Part shown: positions 25,001-34,011 of the stretch, piece after piece
Layout: each line of letters begins with the position of its first letter
How positions within the stretch are numbered: the first letter of the stretch is position 1
Assembly (NCBI GenBank): GCA_964351865.1
Contig: CAYGPJ010000017.1
Location: 15,485-79,484, forward strand
Length of the DNA: 64,000 nucleotides
Source of the DNA: JBCDJI01 sp964351865
GTDB taxonomy: Bacteria > Verrucomicrobiota > Verrucomicrobiia > Methylacidiphilales > JBCBYL01
Direction of reading: 5' to 3'
Program-made: the position numbers and the translations under genes
The notes under the pieces: generated by a model
The model's database searches: none
Seen by the model: the letters and a program-made list of their open reading frames with translations, nothing else
Told to the model about the DNA's origin: nothing

Positions 25001-25735
25001 ATGGTAACAAAAAAATACGCAATTTTCAGCGACATTCATAGTAACGTCGATGCCTTCATGGCAGTACTCGACGACATGAAGCAACAAAAAATTACCCATC
25101 CAATCTGCCTTGGGGATGTTGTTGGCTACAATGCGGCCCCTAGGGAGTCTCTGAAACTGGTGATGGCACTGGGATGTCCATTCATCATGGGGAATCATGA
25201 TGAAATGGTGGCCGGAATCGCACGGGGTGAGAATTTTAATGCCTTGGCCGGAGAGGGGATTTCTCATTCCAAAAAACACCTTCCTGCTAAATTTAAAGAA
25301 CACCTCAAAGGATTGCCGATGCAACAGCGTATTGAGCATTTCACCGTGGTGCATGCATCCCTGGACGACCCGCATAATTGGAATTACATTAATTCCGATC
25401 TGGAGGCCGAAAGCAGCTTCACTTATCAACATACCCGGCTGTGTTTCGTCGGACACACGCACATACCCAAGGTATTCATACGAGACAAGCAGGTGCATGA
25501 ACGGGCAGTCATGCCAACCATGAAGCTGGAACGTAATGCACGTTACCTCATCAACGTCGGCTCGGTCGGACAACCGAGAGACCGCGACTGGCGTGCCAGC
25601 TATGTGATTTACACTCCGGCGCAGGAACTGATTGAATTCCGTCGGGTTGAGTATGATATTGAACGGGCACAAGAGCGTATTCTCAAGGCAGGACTGCCCG
25701 AACCACTCGCAGTCCGTTTGTCGCTCGGAGCTTGA
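25001..25735 (+). CDS. Calcineurin-like metallophosphoesterase
   Basis: A 244-residue enzyme with the complete di-metal site: D11 and H13 in FSDIHSN, D39 in LGDVVGYN, N65 and H66 in GNHDEM, H118 in VVHAS, and H152 and H154 in GHTHIP. It belongs to the YfcE/MJ0936-like group of small cytosolic phosphodiesterases; the natural substrate is not known for most of these. It starts 18 bp after tRNA-Thr, so readthrough from the tRNA promoter is possible. Confidence 0.9.
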   Translation: MVTKKYAIFSDIHSNVDAFMAVLDDMKQQKITHPICLGDVVGYNAAPRESLKLVMALGCPFIMGNHDEMVAGIARGENFNALAGEGISHSKKHLPAKFKEHLKGLPMQQRIEHFTVVHASLDDPHNWNYINSDLEAESSFTYQHTRLCFVGHTHIPKVFIRDKQVHERAVMPTMKLERNARYLINVGSVGQPRDRDWRASYVIYTPAQELIEFRRVEYDIERAQERILKAGLPEPLAVRLSLGA

Positions 25736-25756
25736 TTGATCGCTATCTATTGACCT

Positions 25757-26689
25757 ATGGTTCGGTCCATGACACGTCACCATTCACTATTGATGCCAGT
25801 TTTGGCGTGTTGCTTTCTCAGCATAGGCACTGTCTTTACCTGGGGCGATGAAGACTCAGAACGCTTTGCGGCTTGGAAAGAAAAGCCGCTGGCAGAAGTT
25901 CGCCAGTTGGCAGAATCCGGAGACCCCACCGCCTCAGCGGCACTTGGACATTTTTACTGGCGTGGAATTGGGGTGGCCACTGATCGTGAACAGGGATTTG
26001 CCTGGACGCTGAAAGCGGCTGAGGCGGGTGATGCACGATCAATGAACCTGATAGGCACTTGCTATGCCAATGGCTTCGGGGTGGAACCTGATACCAGCAA
26101 AGTTTTCGAATGGTTTGAAAAGTCTGCACGGGCTGGATATCAGAGTGCGTATTTCAATCTAGGTAAGTGCTACATGAACGGAATTGGCGTCGAGGCCAGT
26201 AAGAAGGAGGCGCTCAAGTGGTTTGAAGAATCCGCCAAACACGGGGACAAAGACGCACAGAATATGGTGGCGACGTTTTATATGCGAGGTGTCGGCACGG
26301 TAGCTGACCCCACTCAAGCCGCCCGCTGGTATGAAAAAGCAGCTGACCAGGGACTCGCTAGTGCCCAAGGTGACCTGGCATTACTCTACCTCAACGGGGA
26401 CGGAGTGCCTCGTGATCCTGAAAAGGGAATTAAGTTACTCCACGCCGCTGCGGATGGGGGTTATCCGCAAGGAATGTTTAATCTCGGCGTGCTCTACCAA
26501 ACGGGTCAAGGCGTTAAACCTGAGGCCTCAACTGCACTCAAATGGTATACGATTGCAGGTGCTTTGAAATATGGGCCAGCAAGGGAGGCCGCTCAGACAC
26601 TCGCCAGCGAACTATCAAAAATTCAAGTGAACAAGGCGCAAAAAGAAGCGACCGAGTGGCTGCAGCAATTTGCTGAAAAAAATTCCTGA
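25757..26689 (+). CDS. Secreted Sel1-repeat protein
   Basis: A 310-residue protein with an N-terminal signal peptide (LLMPVLACCFLSIGTVFTWG). It then has about six Sel1-type TPR repeats of 36 residues, each with the pattern A...G...A...LG..Y..G.GV, for example FNLGKCYMNGIGVEASKKEA and LALLYLNGDGVPRDPEKGI. Sel1 repeats form alpha solenoids that bind other proteins. It lies 21 bp after the phosphoesterase gene. No catalytic motif is seen. Confidence 0.88.
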   Translation: MVRSMTRHHSLLMPVLACCFLSIGTVFTWGDEDSERFAAWKEKPLAEVRQLAESGDPTASAALGHFYWRGIGVATDREQGFAWTLKAAEAGDARSMNLIGTCYANGFGVEPDTSKVFEWFEKSARAGYQSAYFNLGKCYMNGIGVEASKKEALKWFEESAKHGDKDAQNMVATFYMRGVGTVADPTQAARWYEKAADQGLASAQGDLALLYLNGDGVPRDPEKGIKLLHAAADGGYPQGMFNLGVLYQTGQGVKPEASTALKWYTIAGALKYGPAREAAQTLASELSKIQVNKAQKEATEWLQQFAEKNS

Positions 26690-26763
26690 ATCGCTTTAAT
26701 TTTTGTAGGCTAATATAATGAAAATCGGTTGCCCGTTGAAGGTATCGAGAGTAGTATAAGTCC

Positions 26764-27117
26764 ATGGAAATTCACCTCAGTGCACGTCATTTAAAACTTA
26801 CTGGAGCTAACCGGGCTCAGATCACCCAAAAACTCAGCACCCTGGAACATATCACGGACGATATCATCGGTGCTCATGCGGTAATCCTGTATGATGAAAA
26901 CAAGTCTCCGTCTAAACAGTTTCTGGTGAAAGTGCATTTGGGCGTGCCGGGACCGGATATTCATATCGAGCAATATGCCAATGATCTCTACGTTGCGATC
27001 GACAAAATTGAAGATAAGTTGGCTCGTCAGTTACGTAAGCGCAAAACTCGTTTACAGGATAAGAAGCGTGTTAAGACTCAGCGTGCAGTCGCTCGCCAGA
27101 AAAAGCGCCCCGCCTAA
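26764..27117 (+). CDS. Ribosome hibernation-promoting factor (HPF/RaiA family)
   Basis: A 117-residue protein that binds the 30S subunit and shuts ribosomes down under stress. It starts MEIHLSARHLKLTG, has the beta-alpha-beta-beta-beta-alpha pattern, and includes FLVKVHLGVPGPDIHIEQYA and DLYVAIDKIEDKLARQLRK. The last 20 residues are very basic (KKRVKTQRAVARQKKRPA). It lacks the C-terminal dimerisation domain of long HPF, so it is the short type, although the tail is longer than in E. coli HPF. Confidence 0.92.
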   Translation: MEIHLSARHLKLTGANRAQITQKLSTLEHITDDIIGAHAVILYDENKSPSKQFLVKVHLGVPGPDIHIEQYANDLYVAIDKIEDKLARQLRKRKTRLQDKKRVKTQRAVARQKKRPA

Positions 27118-27125
27118 ATTAGGCC

Positions 27126-28112
27126 TTATTCTTCGATCTTAAAAACCACTTTTCCTTCTCGCTGATCCTCTTGGGCACGGGTCAGTGCAGAAGAGTATTC
27201 ACTCAACGGGAAGAGTTGGTCGACTGGCATCTTCAGTTTTCCTGAAGCGACAATTTCAGCCAATTCCAGATACTCTTTGCGAACCACATCGACTGCGGTC
27301 TGATCGATCCAGCGGGTCAGCCAAAAACCATGGAAGTGTGGTTGTTTGAAGATGAGAAGTCCATTTGGCAAGGTGATCGGCCGTTTAGACATCGCGCCGA
27401 AAGTGACGTGATGGCCGCCGTTTGCCAGGCATTTTGCCAGCGCCAATGCACTTTCTCCGCCGACAGCATTCAAACAAAGCTTAGCCCCATCCTTGCCGAC
27501 GGTAGCTTTTAACTCGTTGGGTAAATTTTCACCCTCGATGAGCACGACATCAGCACCGGCTTCAAGTAGTGGCTGTCGGAGTTCTTCTCGGCGCACGACA
27601 TTGATCGTTTTATAGCCGAGATGTTTAGCTAGTTGGATCACGCTGTAGCCCACACCGGAGTTGGCAGCATTCTGCACCACCCAATCACCGGATTCTAATG
27701 TTGCAAAGTCGGATAGCAATCGCCATGCCGTCATCGGGTTGATCGACAACATCGAAGCTTGAATCGGGTCAATTGAATCCGGCAGGGGAATACATGCTTC
27801 GGGTAGGCAACTCGTTTGTGACTGCCAGGTATGGAAGCTTTTCAGTGGCATGACTAGAGAGCCAGTGCTGATGGGACAATCATCCGGAGTGGCGACGACG
27901 CGTGCGACCCCTTCAAATCCGACGGTGCTCGGGCACTCAGGTTTAATGCCATAGACCCCCTGAATGAAATTAATATCTGAGGGATTAATGGGTGCTGCTA
28001 GCAGTTCCAGTTGCAGGTGACCTGCCGGAATATCGTTTGTAGGTACCGATTCTAACTCAACGACATCCTTCGGCTCACCCGTGGATTTAAATATCAACCT
28101 TTGGTTACTCAT
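27126..28112 (-). CDS. Zinc-free medium-chain dehydrogenase/reductase (enoyl reductase-like)
   Basis: A 328-residue NADPH-dependent oxidoreductase of the MDR superfamily. It shows APINPSDINFIQGVYG at about 41-56, as in the MECR/ETR1 trans-2-enoyl reductase group. The cofactor-binding region is NAANSGVGYSVIQLAKHLG at about 148-166. The catalytic zinc cysteines of alcohol dehydrogenases are missing. Enoyl-thioester reductase or quinone reductase activity is likely. It converges with the hibernation factor gene. Confidence 0.87.
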   Translation of the reverse strand: MSNQRLIFKSTGEPKDVVELESVPTNDIPAGHLQLELLAAPINPSDINFIQGVYGIKPECPSTVGFEGVARVVATPDDCPISTGSLVMPLKSFHTWQSQTSCLPEACIPLPDSIDPIQASMLSINPMTAWRLLSDFATLESGDWVVQNAANSGVGYSVIQLAKHLGYKTINVVRREELRQPLLEAGADVVLIEGENLPNELKATVGKDGAKLCLNAVGGESALALAKCLANGGHHVTFGAMSKRPITLPNGLLIFKQPHFHGFWLTRWIDQTAVDVVRKEYLELAEIVASGKLKMPVDQLFPLSEYSSALTRAQEDQREGKVVFKIEE

Positions 28113-28141
28113 ATATTTTTATGTCGCTAAATGATTATCGA

Positions 28142-28393
28142 TTATTGAATACCCTTGGCCTGCAAGAAGGGAATCAGTTCATCGGCACCGAAATCAGCTA
28201 GAATTTCGCCATCCCAGTCCATCGTTGGTGCTTTCGACTGACCGGAAAGCTTCACCATTTTAGCCATGGCATCTGCGTTGCCACTGACGACTACTTCATC
28301 ATATGCGACACCAAATTGATTCAAGGTATCAATGGCTTCACGGCACCAGGGGCAGCCGGTTTTTACATACAAAGTCGGGGTGGTTGCTGTCAT
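28142..28393 (-). CDS. Glutaredoxin
   Basis: An 83-residue thioredoxin-fold protein. It starts MTATTPTLYVKTGCPWCREA with the redox pair C14-P-W-C17. The cis-proline region is SKAPTMDWDG, where the usual TVP is replaced by APT. The C-terminal half LADFGADELIPFLQAKGI is typical for small glutaredoxins. The frame stays open for a further 100 codons upstream, but that part runs antisense to the aminomutase gene and is not real. It is divergent from that gene with a 112-bp gap. Confidence 0.88.
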   Translation of the reverse strand: MTATTPTLYVKTGCPWCREAIDTLNQFGVAYDEVVVSGNADAMAKMVKLSGQSKAPTMDWDGEILADFGADELIPFLQAKGIQ

Positions 28394-28505
28394 ATCAGGA
28401 TAGAATGCCTTTAATCGACATTGATTGCAAGGAAGAGGGGATATGTGGCAATCATTTGACAACCTTAATCTTGTGATTAGCTTAATTCTCAGAGAGCAGC
28501 AACAC

Positions 28506-29663
28506 ATGGCACTTAAGCGATTCAATCCTTCCCATCCGGGACATTGGCCAGAGGCAACCGAAGCAGAATGGGCCAGTTGGACCTGGCAGATGCGCAATCG
28601 TGTCACTTCTCTTGAAGACCTCGAAAAACACATGGATCTCAGCCCGCAGGAACGCGCTGGGGTCATGCTTACCGGTAAAAAGCTGGCAATGGGGATCACC
28701 CCTCATTTTTTTAACCTGATCGACGTCAACGATCCAGCGTGCCCGATCCGCAAGCAGGTCATTCCCAGACTGGAAGAAACGCTGGTATCTCCACTAGAAA
28801 TGAGTGACCCTTGTGGCGAGGATGGGGCTATGCCTGTTCCCGGATTAGTACATCGCTATCCGGACCGGGTCCTGTTCCTGGTGACTGATCGCTGTGCTTC
28901 CTATTGCCGTTACTGTACCCGCAGTCGGGTAGTCAGTGGGGTAGGGGATCAATCCCTCGAAACCGATTTCGAAGAAGCTTTTCAATACTTGTCCGCTCAT
29001 GAGGAAATTCGCGATGTGTTACTATCGGGCGGTGATCCATTGTTGCTCTCCGACCATAAACTCGAATTTTTTCTGCAGCGACTGCGTGATATTCCACACA
29101 TCGAATTTATCCGTATTGGCAGCCGGATTCCGGTCTTCATGCCACAACGGATTACACCTGAATTTTGCGCCATGATCCGCAAATATCATCCCGTCTGGTT
29201 AAGCACCCACGTCAATCATCCCAAAGAACTGACAGCCGAAGTGAAAGCCGGGCTCGAACGGCTGGTAGATGCTGGTATTCCCGTGGGAAATCAGGCCGTG
29301 CTGCTAAAGGGAGTCAATAATGATGCCGCTATTTTGAAAGAACTTTTCCACAAACTACTGATGTGCCGGGTGCGTCCCTATTATCTATATCAGTGTGATT
29401 TGATTCAAGGTTCAGATCACCTGCGAACTACCATTAAAGAAGGTTTGGAAATTATGGAAAAACTTCGCGGCCACACCACCGGTTACGCCGTGCCACAATA
29501 CGTACTGGATGGTCCCGGTGGAGGGGGGAAAATTCCGCTTAATCCGGAATACATTGTTTCCCACACCCAAGACCGTGTTGTGGTGAGAAACTTCGCAGGA
29601 GACATCTACGAATATCCGGAAATATCAACAGAAGTCGCCTTGACGGAATCAGACATAAAGTAG
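28506..29663 (+). CDS. kamA: KamA-family radical SAM lysine 2,3-aminomutase
   Basis: A 385-residue radical SAM enzyme that converts lysine to beta-lysine, often for osmolyte production. The 4Fe-4S/SAM ligands are C130, C134 and C137 in CASYCRYC. The PLP lysine is probably K342 in GGGGKIPL, and PYYLYQCDL binds zinc in the family. I favour ATG 28506 (MALKRFNPSH); an ATG at 28443 would extend it by 21 residues. The full C-terminal region argues for KamA over EpmB, but EF-P modification is not excluded. No acetyltransferase gene for N-acetyl-beta-lysine lies nearby. Confidence 0.88.
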   Translation: MALKRFNPSHPGHWPEATEAEWASWTWQMRNRVTSLEDLEKHMDLSPQERAGVMLTGKKLAMGITPHFFNLIDVNDPACPIRKQVIPRLEETLVSPLEMSDPCGEDGAMPVPGLVHRYPDRVLFLVTDRCASYCRYCTRSRVVSGVGDQSLETDFEEAFQYLSAHEEIRDVLLSGGDPLLLSDHKLEFFLQRLRDIPHIEFIRIGSRIPVFMPQRITPEFCAMIRKYHPVWLSTHVNHPKELTAEVKAGLERLVDAGIPVGNQAVLLKGVNNDAAILKELFHKLLMCRVRPYYLYQCDLIQGSDHLRTTIKEGLEIMEKLRGHTTGYAVPQYVLDGPGGGGKIPLNPEYIVSHTQDRVVVRNFAGDIYEYPEISTEVALTESDIK

Positions 29664-29683
29664 TAAGGGTAATTAGCTGATCC

Positions 29684-29878
29684 TAGGCCGTGTTAACGAA
29701 TTGCTGAACAGCCTGTCCGCAGAAGCCTTGGCGTAGGCGGAAGGATGAAAAAGTCTATTTTAGCTCAAAAAAGCGGCTTGAGAGGTGAGCGGAATCGAGA
29801 TTCCGTGATCCGAACAAACGCGTTTTGGGGCAAAATAGGTTTTCAGCCGACATGAGCCCAATTCGTTAACACGGCCTA
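29684..29878. mobile_element. MITE-like element, family B
   Basis: A 191-bp element with exact 20-bp inverted ends counting the TA flank: TAGGCCGTGTTAACGAATTG at 29684-29703 and its complement at 29859-29878. The flanking TA is consistent with a target duplication. There is no open frame inside. The ends differ from families A and C, so another transposase, of IS5 or IS630 type, is presumed elsewhere in the genome. Confidence 0.75.
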
Positions 29879-30255
29879 AGGTGTTTCCACATCGGGAACC
29901 TTCGTTTCATGAGTTTCACTCGTTGGCAAAATACCTAGTGTTCATGGGGCACTATCAGCGCTGGTTCAGACTGACTGTAGACGTCAGATCCTATGGGTAA
30001 CTAACTGGTCCTTCCGGCATGTTTTAAGAAAATCGTTGAGTGACTCCCGATGCCATTCAAGATGGCCATGGTTTTGCGTATATTCTTATGATTGCAATGC
30101 GAAGAACATTTCGTCATGGTGGCTTCTTCTGAGTTGCAACGATAGCAGCTTGGAGGAATGGGGAAGAATCATCCAGCGTATCAATGGTGCCGGTATATCG
30201 AAAACCAATCGGTACAGGATGAGTTCATTAACATGAAATTAGCAATAGGAGAGTT
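29879..30255. other. Gene-free region before the symporter gene
   Basis: About 375 bp with no convincing gene; a 66-codon open frame at 30036-30236 lacks any family pattern or ribosome site. A GGAG ribosome site lies just before the symporter ATG. No operator, riboswitch or terminator could be recognised. Confidence 0.4.
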
Positions 30256-32070
30256 ATGGATTTAAGCTTTGGCATAGTAGATATCGTGGTATTTTTTGGA
30301 TTTGTTTTGGCAGTTCTGATCGTCGGGCTGTACAAATCAAAAGGGGAAGATACCCACGGAGATCAAGGAGCAGCCGATTATTTTCTGGCTGGCCGCGGGC
30401 TCACCTGGTGGCTGATCGGGTTTTCGTTAATTGCCGCTAATATTTCCGCCGAACAATTTGTAGGCATGTCGGGGCAGGGAGCCGGTTTTGAAGGGCTCTC
30501 AGTATCGAGTTGGGAGTGGATTGCCGCAATTACTCTCGTGGTAGTCGCTTTCGCCTTGCTGCCCTATTTCTTGCGTTCAGGCATCACGACAATCCCAGAA
30601 TTTCTGGAAGTGCGCTTTAATCATTGGGCGAGATTGTTTATGACGCTATCTATGATGCTGATTCTGATCGGAGTCAGTCTGATCGGGGTGATTTATGCGG
30701 GTGCGCTGACACTCAAGGAATTGATGGGTTCCTACGACGTGGCGCTTTCGCTGGCCGGGTGCTGTTGGGCGCTCGGTATCATCGCCGCCATCTACGTGGC
30801 ATTCGGTGGATTAAAAGCCTGTGCCTGGGCGGATCTGTTACAAGGCTCCGCGCTTATTATAGGTGGGGGCATCATCACTTATTTTGCTTTTGATGCTCTT
30901 GGTGGTGCTTCTGTGGCGGATCTGGTGACTTCTACGGGAGAAAAGGCTTCCGTGGCAAGCGATGCTGGCGCGCTTGAGAGGTTTAATATTTTAAACGATG
31001 AGGCCATGCATATGGGCAGTAATCCGGCCATGCCTTGGCCAATTCTCCTGCTTGGGATCTGGATTCCCAATTTTTACTACTGGGGACTAAACCAGTATAT
31101 TACTCAACGTATTTTAGGTTCTGCCTCATTAGCAGAAGGGCAGAAAGGACTGGTGCTGGCAGCAGGACTGAAATTGATCATTCCTTTCGTCATCGTGATC
31201 CCCGGAATTATCGCGTTCAACCTCTTCAGTACCGAGATGGAGGCAAGTGCTGGTGATTATCTGGCTGAATATTCAGCAGCAGCTCAAGATGCCAGTTCTA
31301 CCACCGTGTTCCAAATTGACGAAAAATGGGCCAACTCCAATCCGGCCAAAGCGAACGAAATTGAAGCTTACAACGCAGCGGTGATGGCGCGGGTAGGCGA
31401 TGAGAATATTGAGCGGGTGACTATGAAACCCTTTAAGTATGACTCTGCTTTGGGATTGTTAATCACGCGACTGATCCCCCAAAATATCGGCATTCTAGGC
31501 TTTGTGGTGGCGGCTCTACTCGGAGCCATCGTGTCCTCGCTGGCTGCCGTGCTGAATGCGGCATCGACGCTACTGACAATGGATGTCTATCAGCGATATA
31601 TCGATAAGCAGGCTTCTCAGTTTAAGTTGGTGTCGATGGGGCGTATTTTCATCGGAATTTTCGTGGTTTTAGGCTGTTTGGTTGCTCCGACGCTGGCGGA
31701 TCACAAGAGTGTCTTTGAGTTTATTCAGAAATTCCAGGGATTTGTTTCCACCGGCATCTTGGCGGTATTCATCTATGGTCTGGTCAACCGGACATCGGGA
31801 CCATGGGCAGGAGTCATTGGATTACTTGCCAATCCGGTAATTTATGGTTATTTCACGACGTTCCATCCCGAGGTGCACTTTTTATACAGCATGTCATATT
31901 CACTACTAATTGTATTAGGGATCTTGACCGTCTACGGTATGGTCTGGAAGCAAGAGCGCATTGTTTTTGCGACCAATACCACCATGGATCTGACGAACTC
32001 CAAAACGGCATTATATTGGGGAATCGTAGTGTGTGTGCTTACCGTGCTGCTTTACGTCGTCTTCTGGTAA
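30256..32070 (+). CDS. Sodium/solute symporter (SLC5/SSS family, SGLT-like)
   Basis: A 604-residue membrane protein with about 14 helices that imports a solute together with Na+. The N-terminal part shows YFLAGRGLTWWLIGFSLIAA, NISAEQFVGMSGQG and GLSVSSWEWIAAI, which closely follow the vSGLT galactose symporter type; TTIPEFLEVRF is the next conserved region. A long loop at about 325-390 has many charged residues. The last helix is near the C terminus. A sugar is the likely substrate. It stands alone, convergent with the ParA gene 59 bp away. Confidence 0.9.
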   Translation: MDLSFGIVDIVVFFGFVLAVLIVGLYKSKGEDTHGDQGAADYFLAGRGLTWWLIGFSLIAANISAEQFVGMSGQGAGFEGLSVSSWEWIAAITLVVVAFALLPYFLRSGITTIPEFLEVRFNHWARLFMTLSMMLILIGVSLIGVIYAGALTLKELMGSYDVALSLAGCCWALGIIAAIYVAFGGLKACAWADLLQGSALIIGGGIITYFAFDALGGASVADLVTSTGEKASVASDAGALERFNILNDEAMHMGSNPAMPWPILLLGIWIPNFYYWGLNQYITQRILGSASLAEGQKGLVLAAGLKLIIPFVIVIPGIIAFNLFSTEMEASAGDYLAEYSAAAQDASSTTVFQIDEKWANSNPAKANEIEAYNAAVMARVGDENIERVTMKPFKYDSALGLLITRLIPQNIGILGFVVAALLGAIVSSLAAVLNAASTLLTMDVYQRYIDKQASQFKLVSMGRIFIGIFVVLGCLVAPTLADHKSVFEFIQKFQGFVSTGILAVFIYGLVNRTSGPWAGVIGLLANPVIYGYFTTFHPEVHFLYSMSYSLLIVLGILTVYGMVWKQERIVFATNTTMDLTNSKTALYWGIVVCVLTVLLYVVFW

Positions 32071-32129
32071 GACGGCACATCACAGATAACGGATCGGGCT
32101 GAAATGCATTGGCTGTCTGAATGTGAGAT

Positions 32130-32924
32130 TCAAGACTGCTGTGTCTCTGAGTCTTGCGTGACACGTTGCAGAAATTCATCTGCCAACTGCTGGTAAGCTG
32201 CGGCGCCAACGCCCTTCGGGTCGTAATCTCCGATCGGTTGGCCAAAACTGGGGGCTTCGCTGATTCGGATACTGCGGGGAATGATTGTCTCAAACATTTT
32301 TTCCGGCAAGTGTTGCTGGAGTTCTTGAACCACTTGCTGGCTGAGTCGAGTCCTCGAGTCAAACATTGTCATCAGCACCCCAACGACTTCCAGTTCAGGG
32401 TTGATGCCCTGGTCTTTCATTTTCTGAATCAGATCCAATATCTTCGTGATGCCTTCCAACGCATAAAATTCGCACTGAACGGGTATAATCAAACCATCGG
32501 CAGCAGCCAGGCTGTTGGTCATCAGGATTCCCACGGAAGGAGGGCAATCCAGGATGATATATTCAAGTTCCGGATGAGAGCGCAGAGGTTGCAACACCTT
32601 TCTGAGCTTGCCGATGGGATCTTCTTCACGTGCAATCTCGATCTCACAACCTGCCAGATCGACTTCGGCTGGAATGTGATAGAGGTTCTGATAACGAGTG
32701 GCCTGAATCTGATCGCCAATCTCTTTTTCGCCAATCATCACGGGATACAGGCTGCTACCGGGGGCAGGCTGGATGCCCAGACCGCTGGCGGCATTTGCTT
32801 GTGGATCCATATCAATCAGTAGGGTCGCATGACCTTTTTGTGCGAGGGCAGCGGCGAGATTGACAGAAGTGGTGGTTTTACCCACGCCTCCTTTTTGGTT
32901 GGTGATGGCGATGACTTGACTCAC
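32130..32924 (-). CDS. ParA/Soj-family ATPase (orphan)
   Basis: A 264-residue ATPase of the chromosome/plasmid partition family. It begins MSQVIAITNQKGGVGKTTTS with the deviant Walker A KGGVGKTT, then LLIDMDPQANAASGLG, and EYIILDCPPSVGILMTNSL as Walker B region. All fit Soj/ParA. A parB gene normally follows at once, but here the next gene downstream is the convergent symporter, and no parS-like site was noticed. Chromosomal segregation or positioning of another cell component are both possible. Confidence 0.93.
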   Translation of the reverse strand: MSQVIAITNQKGGVGKTTTSVNLAAALAQKGHATLLIDMDPQANAASGLGIQPAPGSSLYPVMIGEKEIGDQIQATRYQNLYHIPAEVDLAGCEIEIAREEDPIGKLRKVLQPLRSHPELEYIILDCPPSVGILMTNSLAAADGLIIPVQCEFYALEGITKILDLIQKMKDQGINPELEVVGVLMTMFDSRTRLSQQVVQELQQHLPEKMFETIIPRSIRISEAPSFGQPIGDYDPKGVGAAAYQQLADEFLQRVTQDSETQQS

Positions 32925-33073
32925 GTTGAATGATCAGCAAAGGGAAAAGTGGTAGGCTTGTCGAGGCTGGAATAACTTTCCCGGTTCAAACTGCCACCGC
33001 GATGCGCAAGGTGGCTTCATAGTCGTCGACAACCCTTGACAAGCAGAACCGCATAGATAATTTTTTCGTCCAA

Positions 33074-34006
33074 ATGAGTATGATTAAAGTGACTGCACTG
33101 CATAAGAAGTATTCCGGTTTTGAGGCAGTCGCAGGTATCTCTTTTGAGGTGAAAAAAGGGGAGATCGTAGGCTTTCTGGGGCCCAATGGTGCGGGAAAAA
33201 GCAGCACCATGCGAATGCTCACCGGCTATTTACCGCCTTCATCAGGTGAAATTCTGATTGACGGTATGGATGTGCTGAATCACTCCCTGGAGGTTCGCAG
33301 AAAAATAGGCTACATGGCTGAAAACGTTCCGCTATACGCGGATATGTATGTGACTCAGTTCCTACGCTATCGCGCAGCCCTCAAAGGTGTCGGCAAAAAA
33401 AATATTCGAGCCAGTGTTGATGACGTGATCGAAAAATGTGGACTCAAAGAGGTCAGGCATAAAATGATCGGCAATTTATCCCGTGGGTATCGTCAACGTG
33501 TCGGTTTGGCAGATGCGCTGGTGCATAACCCTGACCTGTTGATTCTGGATGAACCTACTGCAGGATTAGATCCGAATCAGATACGCTCCGTGCGCGGATT
33601 AATCAAAGAACTGGGAAAGGACCACACCATCTTGCTTTCGACCCATATCCTGCCGGAAGTGGAGATAGTATGCCATCGGGCCATTATTATTAACCGTGGC
33701 CGGATTGAAGCTTCTGACACTTTGGAAAACTTGTCCCGTAAAGTACAGAGTGGCTCGTTACATGTTAAAATTAAAGCGGATGCTAAAACGGTAGAGCCAA
33801 TGTTTAAGGGCATGGACACTCTGTCCTCGGTAAAAATTTCTTCAGATAAAGAGGGGTGGATCACATTGGAATGTGTCTCAAAACCCGGTAGCGATCCACG
33901 CGAGGCGGTTGATCGACTTATTAAAACGGAAAACTGGCCGCTTAGAGAATTTCGACATGATAAGGCCAAACTTGAAGACGTCTTCGTCGAACTGACCCAG
34001 GAATAA
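33074..34006 (+). CDS. ABC transporter ATP-binding protein (GldA-like)
   Basis: A 310-residue ATPase with Walker A GPNGAGKSS, signature LSRGYRQRVGLADAL and Walker B LLILDEPTAGLDPNQ. It carries an extra C-terminal domain of about 80 residues (ADAKTVEPMFKGMD onward), as in GldA/NatA-type exporters. It starts a run of six genes that also encodes a permease and a GldG-like protein. In Bacteroidota this set is linked to gliding; in Verrucomicrobia its role is unknown. Confidence 0.92.
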   Translation: MSMIKVTALHKKYSGFEAVAGISFEVKKGEIVGFLGPNGAGKSSTMRMLTGYLPPSSGEILIDGMDVLNHSLEVRRKIGYMAENVPLYADMYVTQFLRYRAALKGVGKKNIRASVDDVIEKCGLKEVRHKMIGNLSRGYRQRVGLADALVHNPDLLILDEPTAGLDPNQIRSVRGLIKELGKDHTILLSTHILPEVEIVCHRAIIINRGRIEASDTLENLSRKVQSGSLHVKIKADAKTVEPMFKGMDTLSSVKISSDKEGWITLECVSKPGSDPREAVDRLIKTENWPLREFRHDKAKLEDVFVELTQE

Positions 34007-34011
34007 AGTAC

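Noticed and set aside
24725..25783. Long open frame of 352 codons on the minus strand
   Set aside because: It runs through tRNA-Thr and antisense to the phosphoesterase gene, whose motifs are complete, so it is a shadow frame.
30036..30236. Small gene of 66 codons before the symporter
   Set aside because: No ribosome site, no family pattern and an amino acid composition typical of random sequence.
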